Positions 1 to 9,582 are shown, counted from the first letter of the stretch. The stretch: DNA of 50,943 nt from a bacterium (GCA_021823685.1 JAKANL010000008.1:1-50943), one strand, 5' to 3'. The notes: a model not told the origin generated them from the letters alone. Made by a program: numbers and translations.

Positions 1-1138
1 TCTTCGTGTGTAATAAAAGACCATACCCGGTCGCGTATATTGGATTATCCAGCGATTCGGGCAAAATGTGCCCCGTTTTTGGCACGCCTAAGCGAATTGG
101 CATACCCAAAATTTCAGTAGCCAATGGCTGCATGCCAGATAAAAGTGATCCACCCCCAGTAAGAACCAATCCCGTCGTCATAACTGGCCTGAGATGGTAT
201 TGATCCACTTCACGCCTAATAAGCGTTAATAATTCGCGCGCACGAAACTGCAAAATATGTGCAATTTCAGCCTGATGGACGCTGATCAGTTCGTCACTAT
301 TAATTTTTTTGACCGTAATGAGTTGATCGATAGATGCCGTACGGGTGGAAACCAGCCCATTCTGTAACTTCACCCGTTCGGCTTCAGCCAACGTCGTTTG
401 CAAACCAATAGCTAAATCATTGGTAAAGTGATTACCCGCAATCGGCAAAACCATCGTATGGCGAATACTGCCCTGCTGATAGATCGCAAAATCGGAGGTT
501 CCGCCACCAATATCAAGCACACCAACACCAAGTTCGCGTTCATCATTTGAAAGCACCGCTTGCGCTGATGCCAGCTGCTCCAACACCATGTCAGTTACTT
601 TAACCCCGGCCATTTGGCAACAGGTTACCAAGTTATGTGCCGAACTCATCGACCCAGTGATAATATGGACCTGCGCCTCCAAGCGCACTCCGGCCATTCC
701 CAACGGATTAAGCACACGTTCTTGGTTATCGATGCTAAAGTATTGTGGAAGCACATGCAAAATTTGTTGCCCTTCGGGGATGGCAACCGCCTTGGCAGCC
801 TCAAGCACATTTTCAATATCAGTCTCTTTAACTTCGTTACGCTTGATGGGAACGGCGCCATGCGAATTGAGCGAACGAATGTGCCCGCCGGAAATACCAA
901 TAACGGCCGATTCAATCGCATAACCTGAGAGCAATTCGGCTTCGTGGACGGCAGTTTTTATTGATTCAACCGTTTGGTTAATATCGACAACCACGCCTTT
1001 TTTTAACCCATGCGATGGTGATCGACCAACGCCGATAATTTCAAGCCCACCATCGCCGCGCTGCCGCGCAACCAACACACAAATTTTGGTTGTTCCAACA
1101 TCAATGGCTACTGTTATTGGTTCTAAAAAATTCGACAT
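1..1138 (-). CDS. ftsA: Cell division protein FtsA (C-terminus runs off the window start)
   Basis: Reverse-strand reading from ATG at 1138 gives MSNFLEPITVAIDVGTTKICVLVARQRGDGGLEIIGVG...KKGVVVDINQTVESIKTAVHEAE...GVGVLDIGGGTSDFAIYQQGSIRHTMVLPIAGNHFTNDLA, typical FtsA/actin-fold motifs. Not in the ORF track because it is open at the edge. Confidence 0.93.
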   Translation of the reverse strand, partial: MSNFLEPITVAIDVGTTKICVLVARQRGDGGLEIIGVGRSPSHGLKKGVVVDINQTVESIKTAVHEAELLSGYAIESAVIGISGGHIRSLNSHGAVPIKRNEVKETDIENVLEAAKAVAIPEGQQILHVLPQYFSIDNQERVLNPLGMAGVRLEAQVHIITGSMSSAHNLVTCCQMAGVKVTDMVLEQLASAQAVLSNDERELGVGVLDIGGGTSDFAIYQQGSIRHTMVLPIAGNHFTNDLAIGLQTTLAEAERVKLQNGLVSTRTASIDQLITVKKINSDELISVHQAEIAHILQFRARELLTLIRREVDQYHLRPVMTTGLVLTGGGSLLSGMQPLATEILGMPIRLGVPKTGHILPESLDNPIYATGYGLLLHTK

Positions 1139-1847
1139 CCCCGTGCTCCCCCTTCAATCCCCCATCACGCAGGTACATTACTATTTGGTCTGAAAATCGT
1201 ATATCTGCTATCGGTACACCGCGACGACGATCCGCATGCGCTACCAAGTGTTCAACTTTGCGCACAATATCATCATCTGGCAACGTGTCATAACTGGCTA
1301 TCACGCGATATTTACCATTTACATCCGTAAACTCAACTTCATATGGCGAGTACCACGCCGTATGATAACGCCGTAATAATGTATCATCGACCTTATCGGC
1401 AAAAGATTTGAACACCCCGTTGCGCACCCCCAAAGAATCACGTACATAGACCCGCGGTAGTTCACAACGTGTCTCTTCGCCAAGCATTGTTACCGGATGA
1501 TGATTACCATCGCTATCAAAAACCCAAGCATCGTTAGCCGTAAAACGTACTTTTTTTGCTTTAACAAAGATTTCAGTTATTGCGTAATCACCGGATGTGC
1601 AGGTGATATGATCAATGAGTGAAAATTGTTTTTGCATGGCATGCATCCACCTATGCACGTGATGAGCCGAAAATGTTTTTTTGCCAATCGTTTGTATTTT
1701 TTGTATCAATTCTGGAGAAAAAATTGAATCGCAGGTAATGAAAACGCGCGTGTCGGGAAAAGCAGAAGCCGCGATCTGATGCGCGGTATACCAACCGCCC
1801 CCCAGCATCGCTCCAGCCAAAGCAACCCAACTCCACACCTTCATCAA
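1101..1847 (-). CDS. FtsQ-like/POTRA-type cell division protein, N-terminal TM
   Basis: N-terminal hydrophobic segment, size about 250 aa, immediately upstream of and overlapping ftsA. Sequence similarity by eye is weak; call rests on context. Confidence 0.55.
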   Translation of the reverse strand: MMKVWSWVALAGAMLGGGWYTAHQIAASAFPDTRVFITCDSIFSPELIQKIQTIGKKTFSAHHVHRWMHAMQKQFSLIDHITCTSGDYAITEIFVKAKKVRFTANDAWVFDSDGNHHPVTMLGEETRCELPRVYVRDSLGVRNGVFKSFADKVDDTLLRRYHTAWYSPYEVEFTDVNGKYRVIASYDTLPDDDIVRKVEHLVAHADRRRGVPIADIRFSDQIVMYLRDGGLKGEHGDVEFFRTNNSSH

Positions 1848-1956
1848 AAAACCCCCTGATGGTTAAGCGTTATAGTTTTTCTTAACTTTTCCCATCAAAG
1901 TAAGTCAACAATTAACGAGAAAAATACGCATTAAACACATTTTTTGGCGAAGACGC

Positions 1957-2709
1957 TTAATCGAGCGGTTGTTGCAACAGATTTTGCTGCTCCGCAATCA
2001 AGAAGAGTAAGATGCCAGCCGCTACGGATGCATTATACGAGATATCTGGTGTCCGTTGCGGCAAGGTAACAATAATCCCCAAACTTAAGATATCAGATGA
2101 TACGCCTGCCCCCTCACTTCCAATAACAACGCATAACGGCGCTTGATAAGCAACACGCGCAGCATTTTGGCTCCTTTTTGCCAAGGCGGCGACATATATT
2201 TGATACCCCGCCGCTTTAAGTTCTTGTACGGCGTGTTTGGCTGAAGGCGCCTGATAAATCTGCATATGTTCGGCCAAACCGGCTGATGCTTTAAGCGTTG
2301 ATGCATTAAGCGGCGCACTACTTTTACGGGCAAGAATAACACCGTGAACCCCGGTACAATACGCCGAACGCAAAATGGCGCCCATATTACGTGTATCTTG
2401 GATGCCGTCAAGCATGACGAGAACGCGCTGATTGGCTGGATCAAAGACCTTTTTTCGCCAAACAAACGGTGTTGCCCAAGCGATAACCCCCTGGTGATCG
2501 CTGGTACCGGCAAGCCGCGTTAACTCTTCACGCGAGCGATACTGTACCGCAACATGCTTAGGCAAAAGCGCACGGATGGCAGCAAAAGCCCGCGGTTCAG
2601 GCTTGATCGTGTAAATGGTCTTGATTTGGCGCTTTTTGGCCCGCAAAAGCTCATGGATTGGGTGTATCCCATAAACGAGCTCAAGGACCGTATCTGATTT
2701 ACTTTTCAT
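1957..2709 (-). CDS. rlmB: 23S rRNA (guanosine-2'-O-)-methyltransferase RlmB-like, TrmH/SpoU family
   Basis: VYGIHPIHELLRAKKRQIKTIY N-domain; LDGIQDTRNMGAILRSAYCTGVHGVIL; CVVIGSEGAGVSSDIL; ISYNASVAAGILLF SPOUT motifs. Confidence 0.9.
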   Translation of the reverse strand: MKSKSDTVLELVYGIHPIHELLRAKKRQIKTIYTIKPEPRAFAAIRALLPKHVAVQYRSREELTRLAGTSDHQGVIAWATPFVWRKKVFDPANQRVLVMLDGIQDTRNMGAILRSAYCTGVHGVILARKSSAPLNASTLKASAGLAEHMQIYQAPSAKHAVQELKAAGYQIYVAALAKRSQNAARVAYQAPLCVVIGSEGAGVSSDILSLGIIVTLPQRTPDISYNASVAAGILLFLIAEQQNLLQQPLD

Positions 2710-2777
2710 AACATTTTAAGTATACTATTTTCGCGAAGAAATTACCAAAGAAAGTATGGTTAAAGAAAGGGTAATTT

Positions 2778-3431
2778 ATGAAAAAAAGAATAATCATTCT
2801 TCCGCTTTTACTTACCGGCTCGGTGCTATCGCAAACCGACAAAAAAGAAATGTCGACCAAAATTGGCCAAAAGCATCGCGACCCGTTTGACCAAGTTTTT
2901 GCTGACATGCGCGAAAATTTCAGACGTATCGATCAGGAGTTCGAGCGACGATTTGATGCCATTGAAAAAAATATGTTTGTTCAATTCGATCAAATCAAAG
3001 ATGAAGTAAGCAAAGAGGCAAACAAAACGGAAAAACCGCAAGAAAAACTCACCGATATCAGCGTCAAAGATAACTTTGTGGTAGTCAAACTTCATCTGGG
3101 TGAACTTAACGCCAAAGATATCAATATTGATGCAAGCGATGATGAACTCAAAGCAACTATTCCGCTCGCTGGCGGCTCAGCAACGTTTGGTATACAAAGT
3201 GGCAACATGTTCTCGCTTTCCGTACATCATGAATCGAAAGCCGACAAAAAGAGCGGTGAAACCGAAAGCAAAGCGGTAAGTTATGCCGATTCAACCAAAA
3301 TTGAATCACTGCCAATGACGGTACAGCACCTCGAAAATACGCAGGTTACCTACAAAAATGGCATCGTAGAACTCAAGATGCCAACGGTACCGGCAAAGAA
3401 GGGCACGAAGATCAATGTCGTCACTCAATAA
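2778..3431 (+). CDS. Signal-peptide protein with Hsp20/alpha-crystallin-like C-terminal domain
   Basis: MKKRIIILPLLLTGSVLS signal peptide; coiled region; 'VKDNFVVVKLHLGELNAKDINIDASDDELKATI...YKNGIVELKMPTVPAKKGTKINV' resembles the alpha-crystallin strand pattern. Confidence 0.6.
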   Translation: MKKRIIILPLLLTGSVLSQTDKKEMSTKIGQKHRDPFDQVFADMRENFRRIDQEFERRFDAIEKNMFVQFDQIKDEVSKEANKTEKPQEKLTDISVKDNFVVVKLHLGELNAKDINIDASDDELKATIPLAGGSATFGIQSGNMFSLSVHHESKADKKSGETESKAVSYADSTKIESLPMTVQHLENTQVTYKNGIVELKMPTVPAKKGTKINVVTQ

Positions 3432-4623
3432 CCAACTCAATAATTCTGAAAAGGGCTCACGCTGTGAGCCCTTTTTTACCAAGGTCGATCCGCAAAAACA
3501 CTGCTGGATAGAAATCAGCAAAAAAAATTTCGATAACAATGCTTCGTGGCTTTCGCAGCTCATTGGCCCACAAAGAGCCATCGGCGCCGTTGTTAAATCA
3601 AATGCGTATGGCCATGGGTTACCTGTCGTTGGGCAACTCTGCCAAGATTGCCCCCAGATAAGTTATTTGATGGTATTTTTGCTCAGCGACGCCGTTATGT
3701 TACGCAGCCAAGGCGTTACCAAACCGATTTTGGTGCTCGGCGGATATGATCTTCCCCTCGAACAGGCCATCGTGCACGATATCGATGTCGCCATTTACGA
3801 CCAAGAAACGTTACATGATGCGTGCCGATGCGTTCGCGAGCTCAAACAGCCACTGGACATTCATCTTAAGATAGATACCGGGTTGGTACGGCTTGGCTTT
3901 TTACCTGAAGAACTCCCGGCCGTAATCGCGGCGTTACAGCAACTCCCACTCATTGCGATTAAGGGTATTTATAGCCACTTTGCCGAATCTGACAATGTAA
4001 CTGATTTAACGTTTACCAATCTGCAGCTCACGCGCTTTGGGCAAGCCATTACTCAATGCAAAGAGCAGGGTGTGGCCATCCCGCACGTACACTTGGCCAA
4101 TACGGCGGCTACATTACGCTTGCCCGATACCTATTGGACGATGATCCGGTGTGGTGGCGCACTTTACGGCACATATAAAAAAGAATTATTCTATCAAGAA
4201 GCGCAAAACAGGATTCCCGGTTTCAATCTCCAGCCGCTACTCACCCTAAAATCGTGCATTATGGCAATCAAAGAAGTGCTCGCGGGAACCCCCATCGGAT
4301 ATGGGTGCACGTATACAGCGTCACATGCGATGAGGTTGGCAACCGTATCTATCGGATACTATGATGGACTAGATCGTCGCTTGTCCAACAATGGGCAGGT
4401 TCTTCTTCACAACACCATAGCCCCCATCATCGGCCGCATTGGCATGAACATGATGACCATTGATATTACTCACATTCCACAGGCTCAATTACATGAGACC
4501 GTTACGATTATCGGCAATCACGATGGTGTTCGATTACGCGATATGGCTCAGCGGCTCGATACGATCGAATATGATATCATGACCAGATTAAGCGCCAACG
4601 TACCACGCAGCGTCATAACCTAA
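3415..4623 (+). CDS. alr: Alanine racemase
   Basis: CWIEISKKNFDNN...AVVKSNAYGHGLPVV (PLP lysine), LHLKIDTGLVRLGF-like, GYGCTYTA, IGRIGMNMMTIDIT, YDIMTRLSANVPR. Confidence 0.95.
   Translation: MSSLNNQLNNSEKGSRCEPFFTKVDPQKHCWIEISKKNFDNNASWLSQLIGPQRAIGAVVKSNAYGHGLPVVGQLCQDCPQISYLMVFLLSDAVMLRSQGVTKPILVLGGYDLPLEQAIVHDIDVAIYDQETLHDACRCVRELKQPLDIHLKIDTGLVRLGFLPEELPAVIAALQQLPLIAIKGIYSHFAESDNVTDLTFTNLQLTRFGQAITQCKEQGVAIPHVHLANTAATLRLPDTYWTMIRCGGALYGTYKKELFYQEAQNRIPGFNLQPLLTLKSCIMAIKEVLAGTPIGYGCTYTASHAMRLATVSIGYYDGLDRRLSNNGQVLLHNTIAPIIGRIGMNMMTIDITHIPQAQLHETVTIIGNHDGVRLRDMAQRLDTIEYDIMTRLSANVPRSVIT
3449..3477 (+). terminator. Perfect hairpin plus T-tract (intrinsic terminator-like) inside the annotated 5' end of alr
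   Basis: aaaagggctcac-gct-gtgagcccttttTT: 12-bp perfect stem, 3-nt loop, run of six T. Confidence 0.8.
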
Positions 4624-5716
4624 ATTTTTTCATTAACGAACGATCAACTTTGGCAGCACGTTTTTTAAGCTCACGTTCTGTTAAAAGACCGCTTTTTGCA
4701 TCTTCAAAACTAATCACGGACGAAGCGTTGATCACGCCGTAAATAAGCGCATCTTCAAGTGAACTTCCCTTAAAAAGATGGGCGGCAAAGCATGACCCAA
4801 ACGCATCACCAGCGCCAACGGTATCAACAACCTTTGCCGGCAGACTGGGGAAAAAATAAAGGGTCTTTTTATGGGCAACATAAACGCCCTCGTCACCATT
4901 GGTCACCACAACGATCGATGGCCCGCGAGAAAGAACCCCATTGCAAAAGTCTTTGAGATTAAAATTAATGTTCTCAATATAAACCAGCGATTGAACGAGC
5001 GCTGGTAATTGTTCAAATTTAACCGAAGAGGCGATATCGCGCTCTAACTCCTGGGGAGAGAGGTGTGGCGCCAAACTCAGCATAAATGTTTTTGCTTCCT
5101 GGCTATTTACAATGAAAATATCAATGTTTTGCAATGCATCGGCCAAAGTCTGGCACCCCACACATAGTTGGCTTACACCGGGGTTAACCGCCACTGGAAT
5201 TTTATACTTTTTGGCGTACGTAACAATGGGCTTAAAAATCTGCGACGACTGACCGCTCAACGAAGTAATATAAAGCGCATCACTTTGTGCAATAGCTTTA
5301 AAAGGAACTTCATCAAGCGTCAGCTGTGCATTAGCCCCACGATAGGCAAAGATCGTACGATCTCCTTCAAATGAAGGAATAATATACGAAAGTCCGGTTC
5401 CAAAATGCTTATCTCGAACAATAAGACGCACATCTACGCTGTGTTCTCTGAGCTGATCAATAACGTACTGACCAGCTTTACCATCCCCAATTTTAAGGAA
5501 AGTCGCCACATCAAACCCCAATTTTTTGAATGAAACGGCAGAATTGGTAGCACCTCCTCCTGTGCTATAACTCAACGTTTCAACATCTATTTTGGCGCCC
5601 TTTTCCAATAGCAGGTACGATCGCGTTTCTTTTCTATTTCTGAAGACCAACGACTCGGGATCTTTATAATGTATAAAAATATCCTGCGTTGCACTTCCAA
5701 TAGTCAGCACTTTCAT
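4613..5716 (-). CDS. PfkB-family (ribokinase-like) carbohydrate/nucleoside kinase
   Basis: GGGATNSAVSFKKLGF; VTNGDEGVYVAHK; VVDTVGAGDAFGSCFAAHLFKG anion-hole signature. Confidence 0.92.
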   Translation of the reverse strand: MKVLTIGSATQDIFIHYKDPESLVFRNRKETRSYLLLEKGAKIDVETLSYSTGGGATNSAVSFKKLGFDVATFLKIGDGKAGQYVIDQLREHSVDVRLIVRDKHFGTGLSYIIPSFEGDRTIFAYRGANAQLTLDEVPFKAIAQSDALYITSLSGQSSQIFKPIVTYAKKYKIPVAVNPGVSQLCVGCQTLADALQNIDIFIVNSQEAKTFMLSLAPHLSPQELERDIASSVKFEQLPALVQSLVYIENINFNLKDFCNGVLSRGPSIVVVTNGDEGVYVAHKKTLYFFPSLPAKVVDTVGAGDAFGSCFAAHLFKGSSLEDALIYGVINASSVISFEDAKSGLLTERELKKRAAKVDRSLMKKFRL

Positions 5717-5787
5717 GAGTTCACCTTCATACCCCGGAACTATTTTTGCCCACCTTTTCCCCCGTTTTAACAGCCCCTATCCCTAGT

Positions 5788-8154
5788 TTAGCGCACCTTT
5801 TCTTTACGTGCACGTTGTTTTTTCATGAGCACGCGTTTCAAAACCTGATCTGCATGATCGACCCAAATGATATCAATGTCATTGACTAATTCATCTAAAT
5901 TGTGCAAGTCAGATCGATTCTTTTCCGGTAAAATAATATGTGTAATGCCATTTCGTTTAGCAGCCAAAATCTTTTCCTTAACGCCACCAATCGCCATAAC
6001 CTGTCCCTGCAGATTAAGTTCGCCGGTCATAGCAAAGCTGGCATCAATCGGACGTCCGGTAAACACAGAAAGAATGGCGGAAAGCATCGTAATACCGGCA
6101 GATGGCCCATCTTTCGGCACCGCACCAGCGGGCACGTGAATATGCAAATCATTATTTTGGAAAATACCTTGAGCAATTTTAAATGAGGTTGCATGTGCAC
6201 GCGCATAACTGAGTGCTGCTTGAGCTGATTCTTTCATAATATCGCCCAAGTGCCCGGTGAGCATCAAATTTCCCTTGCCTGGCATCAACACGGCTTCAAT
6301 CTTGATCATTTCACCGCCGTAGCTTGTCCATGCAAGCCCATTACAAACACCGATTTCGCTGTTGCTACAATGCTCATCTTCATGATATTTCGGCGCACCA
6401 AGATATTTTTCCAAGTTACGCACACTAAATACCGGTAATCGCTTTTCCTCGACCAGTTCTCGCGCAGCCTTGGAGCACAATTTACTGATTACCCGTTCAA
6501 GCTCACGAACACCTGATTCACGCGTATAATTGGCTATAACAGCGCCGAGCACATTATCATCCAAGCACAATTGCTGATCACGCAATCCACTTTCGAGTTT
6601 GGCCCGTTCAATAAGATAACGTTGCGCAATTTGCAACTTCTCTGGATGGCTATAACCCTCAACTTGGATAATTTCAAGACGATCCCTGAGCGGCTGGGAA
6701 ATCGTGTCCATACTGTTTGCCGTCGCTATAAAAATAACCCGTGACAAATCGAACGGCACACCCAGATAATTATCATAAAAACTTTTATTTTGCTGCGGAT
6801 CAAGCACTTCAAGCATCGCAGCTGATGGATCGCCACGAAAATCTGCGCCTATTTTATCAAGTTCGTCAATAATAATAACCGGATTCAGGCTCCCGGCACG
6901 GCGAACCCCTTGCACAAACCTGCCCGGCATAGCGCCAACATACGTTCGGCGGTGGCCACGAATTTCAGACTCATCTTTAACACCACCTAAAGAGATACGG
7001 TGGTAGTTGCGACCAAGCGAACGTGCAATCGATTTACCCAATGATGTTTTTCCCGTACCCGGAGGACCAACAAAACATAAAATCGGCGTATGTCCATCTT
7101 GCTTGAGAATGCGTACCGAAATAAAATCAAGAATACGTTCTTTAATTTCTTTAAGCCCGTAATGATCATCTTCAAGAACTTTTTTAGCAAATGCTATATC
7201 AAGATTATCGGCTGTTTCAACGCCCCATGGTAATGAAAACATCCAATCGAGATAATTGCGAATCACCGTTGCTTCCATGGAATCCGGTGCGGTTTTTTCC
7301 AAGCGATTAAGCTGACGGGTAACTTCGGCGTGTGCTTCTTCGTTAAGCTTAAGTGATTCCAGTTTTTGACGCATTTGCCCAATGTCTTCTGCGTCATCTT
7401 CGCCAAGCTCTTTCTTGATCGCTTTTAATTGTTCGCGTAAATAATATTCCTTTTGTGAGCGGTTCATAGAATCGCGCGTTGTGGTACGAATACGATCTTG
7501 AACTTCAGAAACTTCTGATTCTTTTTCCAATAATTGGTAAACCTGTGCCAACAGTTCCTGATGGCTCTTCGTTTCCAATAAGTGCTGCGATTGTTCCATC
7601 GTCAGATTAAGGTGTGATAGTACAAAATCAGCAAGTTTATCAGGATCGGTAATCTTGGACAAAAGTACATTAAAATCAGGGCTCAATGCCTGTCCTTTGT
7701 CTGCCATAACTTGCGTTAATTGTTTAATACTACGCATATGCGCTTCGATTTCACGTTCATCATTATTAACGCTTAGATCAATAGGTTTCAAATAAGCGAC
7801 CAACATATTATCGACCGTAGTAATTTCCGTGGCATCCGCTTTGGTTACCCCCTGCACTAATATTTTCATTCCCCCTTCGGGCATTGGCACCACCCGCATA
7901 ATCGTTGCGATGGTCCCTATATGATAAAGATCATTTGTGCTAATCGTGCTTTGTGGATCATCTTGATTGCTCTTAGACGCCAATAAAAAAACCAGCTTGT
8001 TGCTTTCTACCGCATAATTTATACCCTTGACTATCCGTTCATCGACGACAAGCAACGGCACAATCATGTGTGGAAAGACAACGACATCCATTGTCGGTAT
8101 AACCGGCAGATTACTGGGTATCGCTTCTAATCCCTTTTTTGAGAAAGCGTCCAT
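5788..8154 (-). CDS. lon: ATP-dependent protease Lon
   Basis: CFVGPPGTGKTSLGKSIARSLGR Walker A; HRRTYVGAMPGR; KDGPSAGITMLSAILS catalytic Ser; ILAAKRNGITHIILPEKN. Confidence 0.98.
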   Translation of the reverse strand: MDAFSKKGLEAIPSNLPVIPTMDVVVFPHMIVPLLVVDERIVKGINYAVESNKLVFLLASKSNQDDPQSTISTNDLYHIGTIATIMRVVPMPEGGMKILVQGVTKADATEITTVDNMLVAYLKPIDLSVNNDEREIEAHMRSIKQLTQVMADKGQALSPDFNVLLSKITDPDKLADFVLSHLNLTMEQSQHLLETKSHQELLAQVYQLLEKESEVSEVQDRIRTTTRDSMNRSQKEYYLREQLKAIKKELGEDDAEDIGQMRQKLESLKLNEEAHAEVTRQLNRLEKTAPDSMEATVIRNYLDWMFSLPWGVETADNLDIAFAKKVLEDDHYGLKEIKERILDFISVRILKQDGHTPILCFVGPPGTGKTSLGKSIARSLGRNYHRISLGGVKDESEIRGHRRTYVGAMPGRFVQGVRRAGSLNPVIIIDELDKIGADFRGDPSAAMLEVLDPQQNKSFYDNYLGVPFDLSRVIFIATANSMDTISQPLRDRLEIIQVEGYSHPEKLQIAQRYLIERAKLESGLRDQQLCLDDNVLGAVIANYTRESGVRELERVISKLCSKAARELVEEKRLPVFSVRNLEKYLGAPKYHEDEHCSNSEIGVCNGLAWTSYGGEMIKIEAVLMPGKGNLMLTGHLGDIMKESAQAALSYARAHATSFKIAQGIFQNNDLHIHVPAGAVPKDGPSAGITMLSAILSVFTGRPIDASFAMTGELNLQGQVMAIGGVKEKILAAKRNGITHIILPEKNRSDLHNLDELVNDIDIIWVDHADQVLKRVLMKKQRARKEKVR

Positions 8155-8190
8155 AACGTCCCCCCTCCTGTTACCCCTAGCGTATAGTTA

Positions 8191-8212
8191 CCGTACCAGT
8201 TTATCGGTACGG
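8191..8212. promoter_or_regulatory. Inverted repeat in the lon/orn divergent intergenic region
   Basis: ccgtacc-agtttatc-ggtacgg, 7-bp perfect arms, between divergent lon and orn. Confidence 0.35.
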
Positions 8213-8237
8213 GCTGGGCTAAGGCAAGAATTGCCTA

Positions 8238-8846
8238 ATGATAGCCAAAAAGATATGCTGGGAATCAGGTTTTATGCAGGAGTGTATTGCAATGAAACAT
8301 CAAAAACCAGCAGCACCTTGGGTTTGGGTTGATCTAGAAATGTCTGGTCTAGACATTGGCAAAGATGTTATTCTAGAAATTGCATGTATTATTACTGACT
8401 CACAGCTCAATATTATTGCCCAGCAATCGGGAATCGCCATTGTGCATGCACCCGAAATTATTCAGAATCTGGATGAATGGAATACGCTCCACCATACGCA
8501 ATCAGGCCTCATTGAAGATCTCCGCCAGGCAAAAACAACACTTGCTCATGCCGAACAACAGGTACTCACATTGATACAACAGCATTGCGCTCCTCAAAAA
8601 TCTCCCCTCTGCGGCAATTCAATTTGGATGGATCGTCAATTTTTGGCTAAATATATGCCATCCATCATCAATTATTTACATTACCGAACCATTGACGTAA
8701 GCACGATAAAATTGCTGGTAACTGATTGGTACGGATTTAACGAATCACCGTACAAGAAAAAAAATAGCCACCGCGCGTTTCAAGACATTCAAGAATCAAT
8801 TAACGAGTTGGCTTTTTATCGCAAGCAGTTTTTTAAGAACAAATGA
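8238..8846 (+). CDS. orn: Oligoribonuclease (DEDD exonuclease); likely start at 8292 (MKHQKPAAPWVWVDLEMSGLD)
   Basis: WVWVDLEMSGLDIGKDVILEIACIITD; GNSIWMDRQFL; YRTIDVSTIK; HRAFQDIQESINEL. Confidence 0.93.
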   Translation: MIAKKICWESGFMQECIAMKHQKPAAPWVWVDLEMSGLDIGKDVILEIACIITDSQLNIIAQQSGIAIVHAPEIIQNLDEWNTLHHTQSGLIEDLRQAKTTLAHAEQQVLTLIQQHCAPQKSPLCGNSIWMDRQFLAKYMPSIINYLHYRTIDVSTIKLLVTDWYGFNESPYKKKNSHRAFQDIQESINELAFYRKQFFKNK

Positions 8847-8927
8847 GCACACAAAATACCTCTTGACAACGATCAAGCTCATTTTCTACGGTGAGGCTAG
8901 TGTTATTTTTAAGGACGGAGAGATTTC

Positions 8928-9248
8928 ATGACTATTACACGAAGCCTATTTGTGCTGAGTCTGATCGCGGGCACAAGCCTCATCGCGGTAGATCAAGTCC
9001 CGCAAACCAATCGCTGCGCATGCGGTTTAAAACATCGTCCAAGACCAAAACAGAAACGCACAACACGATCAACAGATGCAATTATCGGCCAATTACGTTG
9101 TCCATGTTCCCATCGCCCACGGCAAACCGCCAAACCTAAGCATAAGCTCACTCGCGTTGAAGCCGCCACGGTGCAACAATTACGCTGCGCATGCTCGGCC
9201 AAGCACCACCAAAAACAAAGACCGAGTAAGCCAGCCCGCGCAAAATAA
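8928..9248 (+). CDS. Secreted basic protein with three CxC repeats; probably the 5' part of a frameshifted gene
   Basis: Signal peptide MTITRSLFVLSLIAGTSLIA; RCAC / RCPC / RCAC motifs spaced 84 and 87 nt in the same frame. Confidence 0.55.
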   Translation: MTITRSLFVLSLIAGTSLIAVDQVPQTNRCACGLKHRPRPKQKRTTRSTDAIIGQLRCPCSHRPRQTAKPKHKLTRVEAATVQQLRCACSAKHHQKQRPSKPARAK

Positions 9249-9522
9249 AATTGAAAAAAAACCAGCTCCCAGTAATCAAAAGCTGATCGAGGGCGCACAG
9301 GCAGTTTTATTCCTTGCGCAAGGAGGGATTGCGGCTCATAATGCCGGAAAACTCAACGCGAGTATACCGTATCTCATCAGCGGGTTACAAATGTTGGCCA
9401 ATCTCGTTGCGCGTTCACCAAACCCAGAGCAAACCTACCGAGAAATGATCGAATATCTGCAAACGCATAACGAGGCCGATCTCGAACAACTTGTTAAAGC
9501 TGCCCGATCAAAAAAGGTCTAG
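9076..9522 (+). CDS. Overlapping +1-frame ORF; its C-terminal part (from about 9241) probably continues the 8928 gene
   Basis: Regular helical sequence KLIEGAQAVLFLAQGGIAAHNAGKLNASIPYLISGLQMLANLV... lacks its own signal peptide; upstream frame overlaps the CxC-repeat ORF. Confidence 0.45.
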   Translation: MQLSANYVVHVPIAHGKPPNLSISSLALKPPRCNNYAAHARPSTTKNKDRVSQPAQNKIEKKPAPSNQKLIEGAQAVLFLAQGGIAAHNAGKLNASIPYLISGLQMLANLVARSPNPEQTYREMIEYLQTHNEADLEQLVKAARSKKV

Positions 9523-9546
9523 CATAACCACGTTGATATGCGTAAC

Positions 9547-9582
9547 AAGCAAGAGCCCCGCTGTTCCGCGGGGCTCTTGCTT
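9547..9582. terminator. Bidirectional hairpin terminator between convergent genes
   Basis: aagcaagagccccgc-tgttcc-gcggggctcttgctt, 15-bp perfect stem between ends of 9522(+) and 9602(-). Confidence 0.8.

Noticed and set aside
588-923. Plus-strand ORFs (111 and 104 aa) and the 646..921 minus ORF
   Set aside because: They lie within ftsA, which is the conserved reading on the minus strand.
8980-9200. Possible CRISPR-like spacing of repeated motifs
   Set aside because: The three about 86-nt spaced repeats are protein-coding CxC repeats in one frame, not identical direct repeats with unique spacers.
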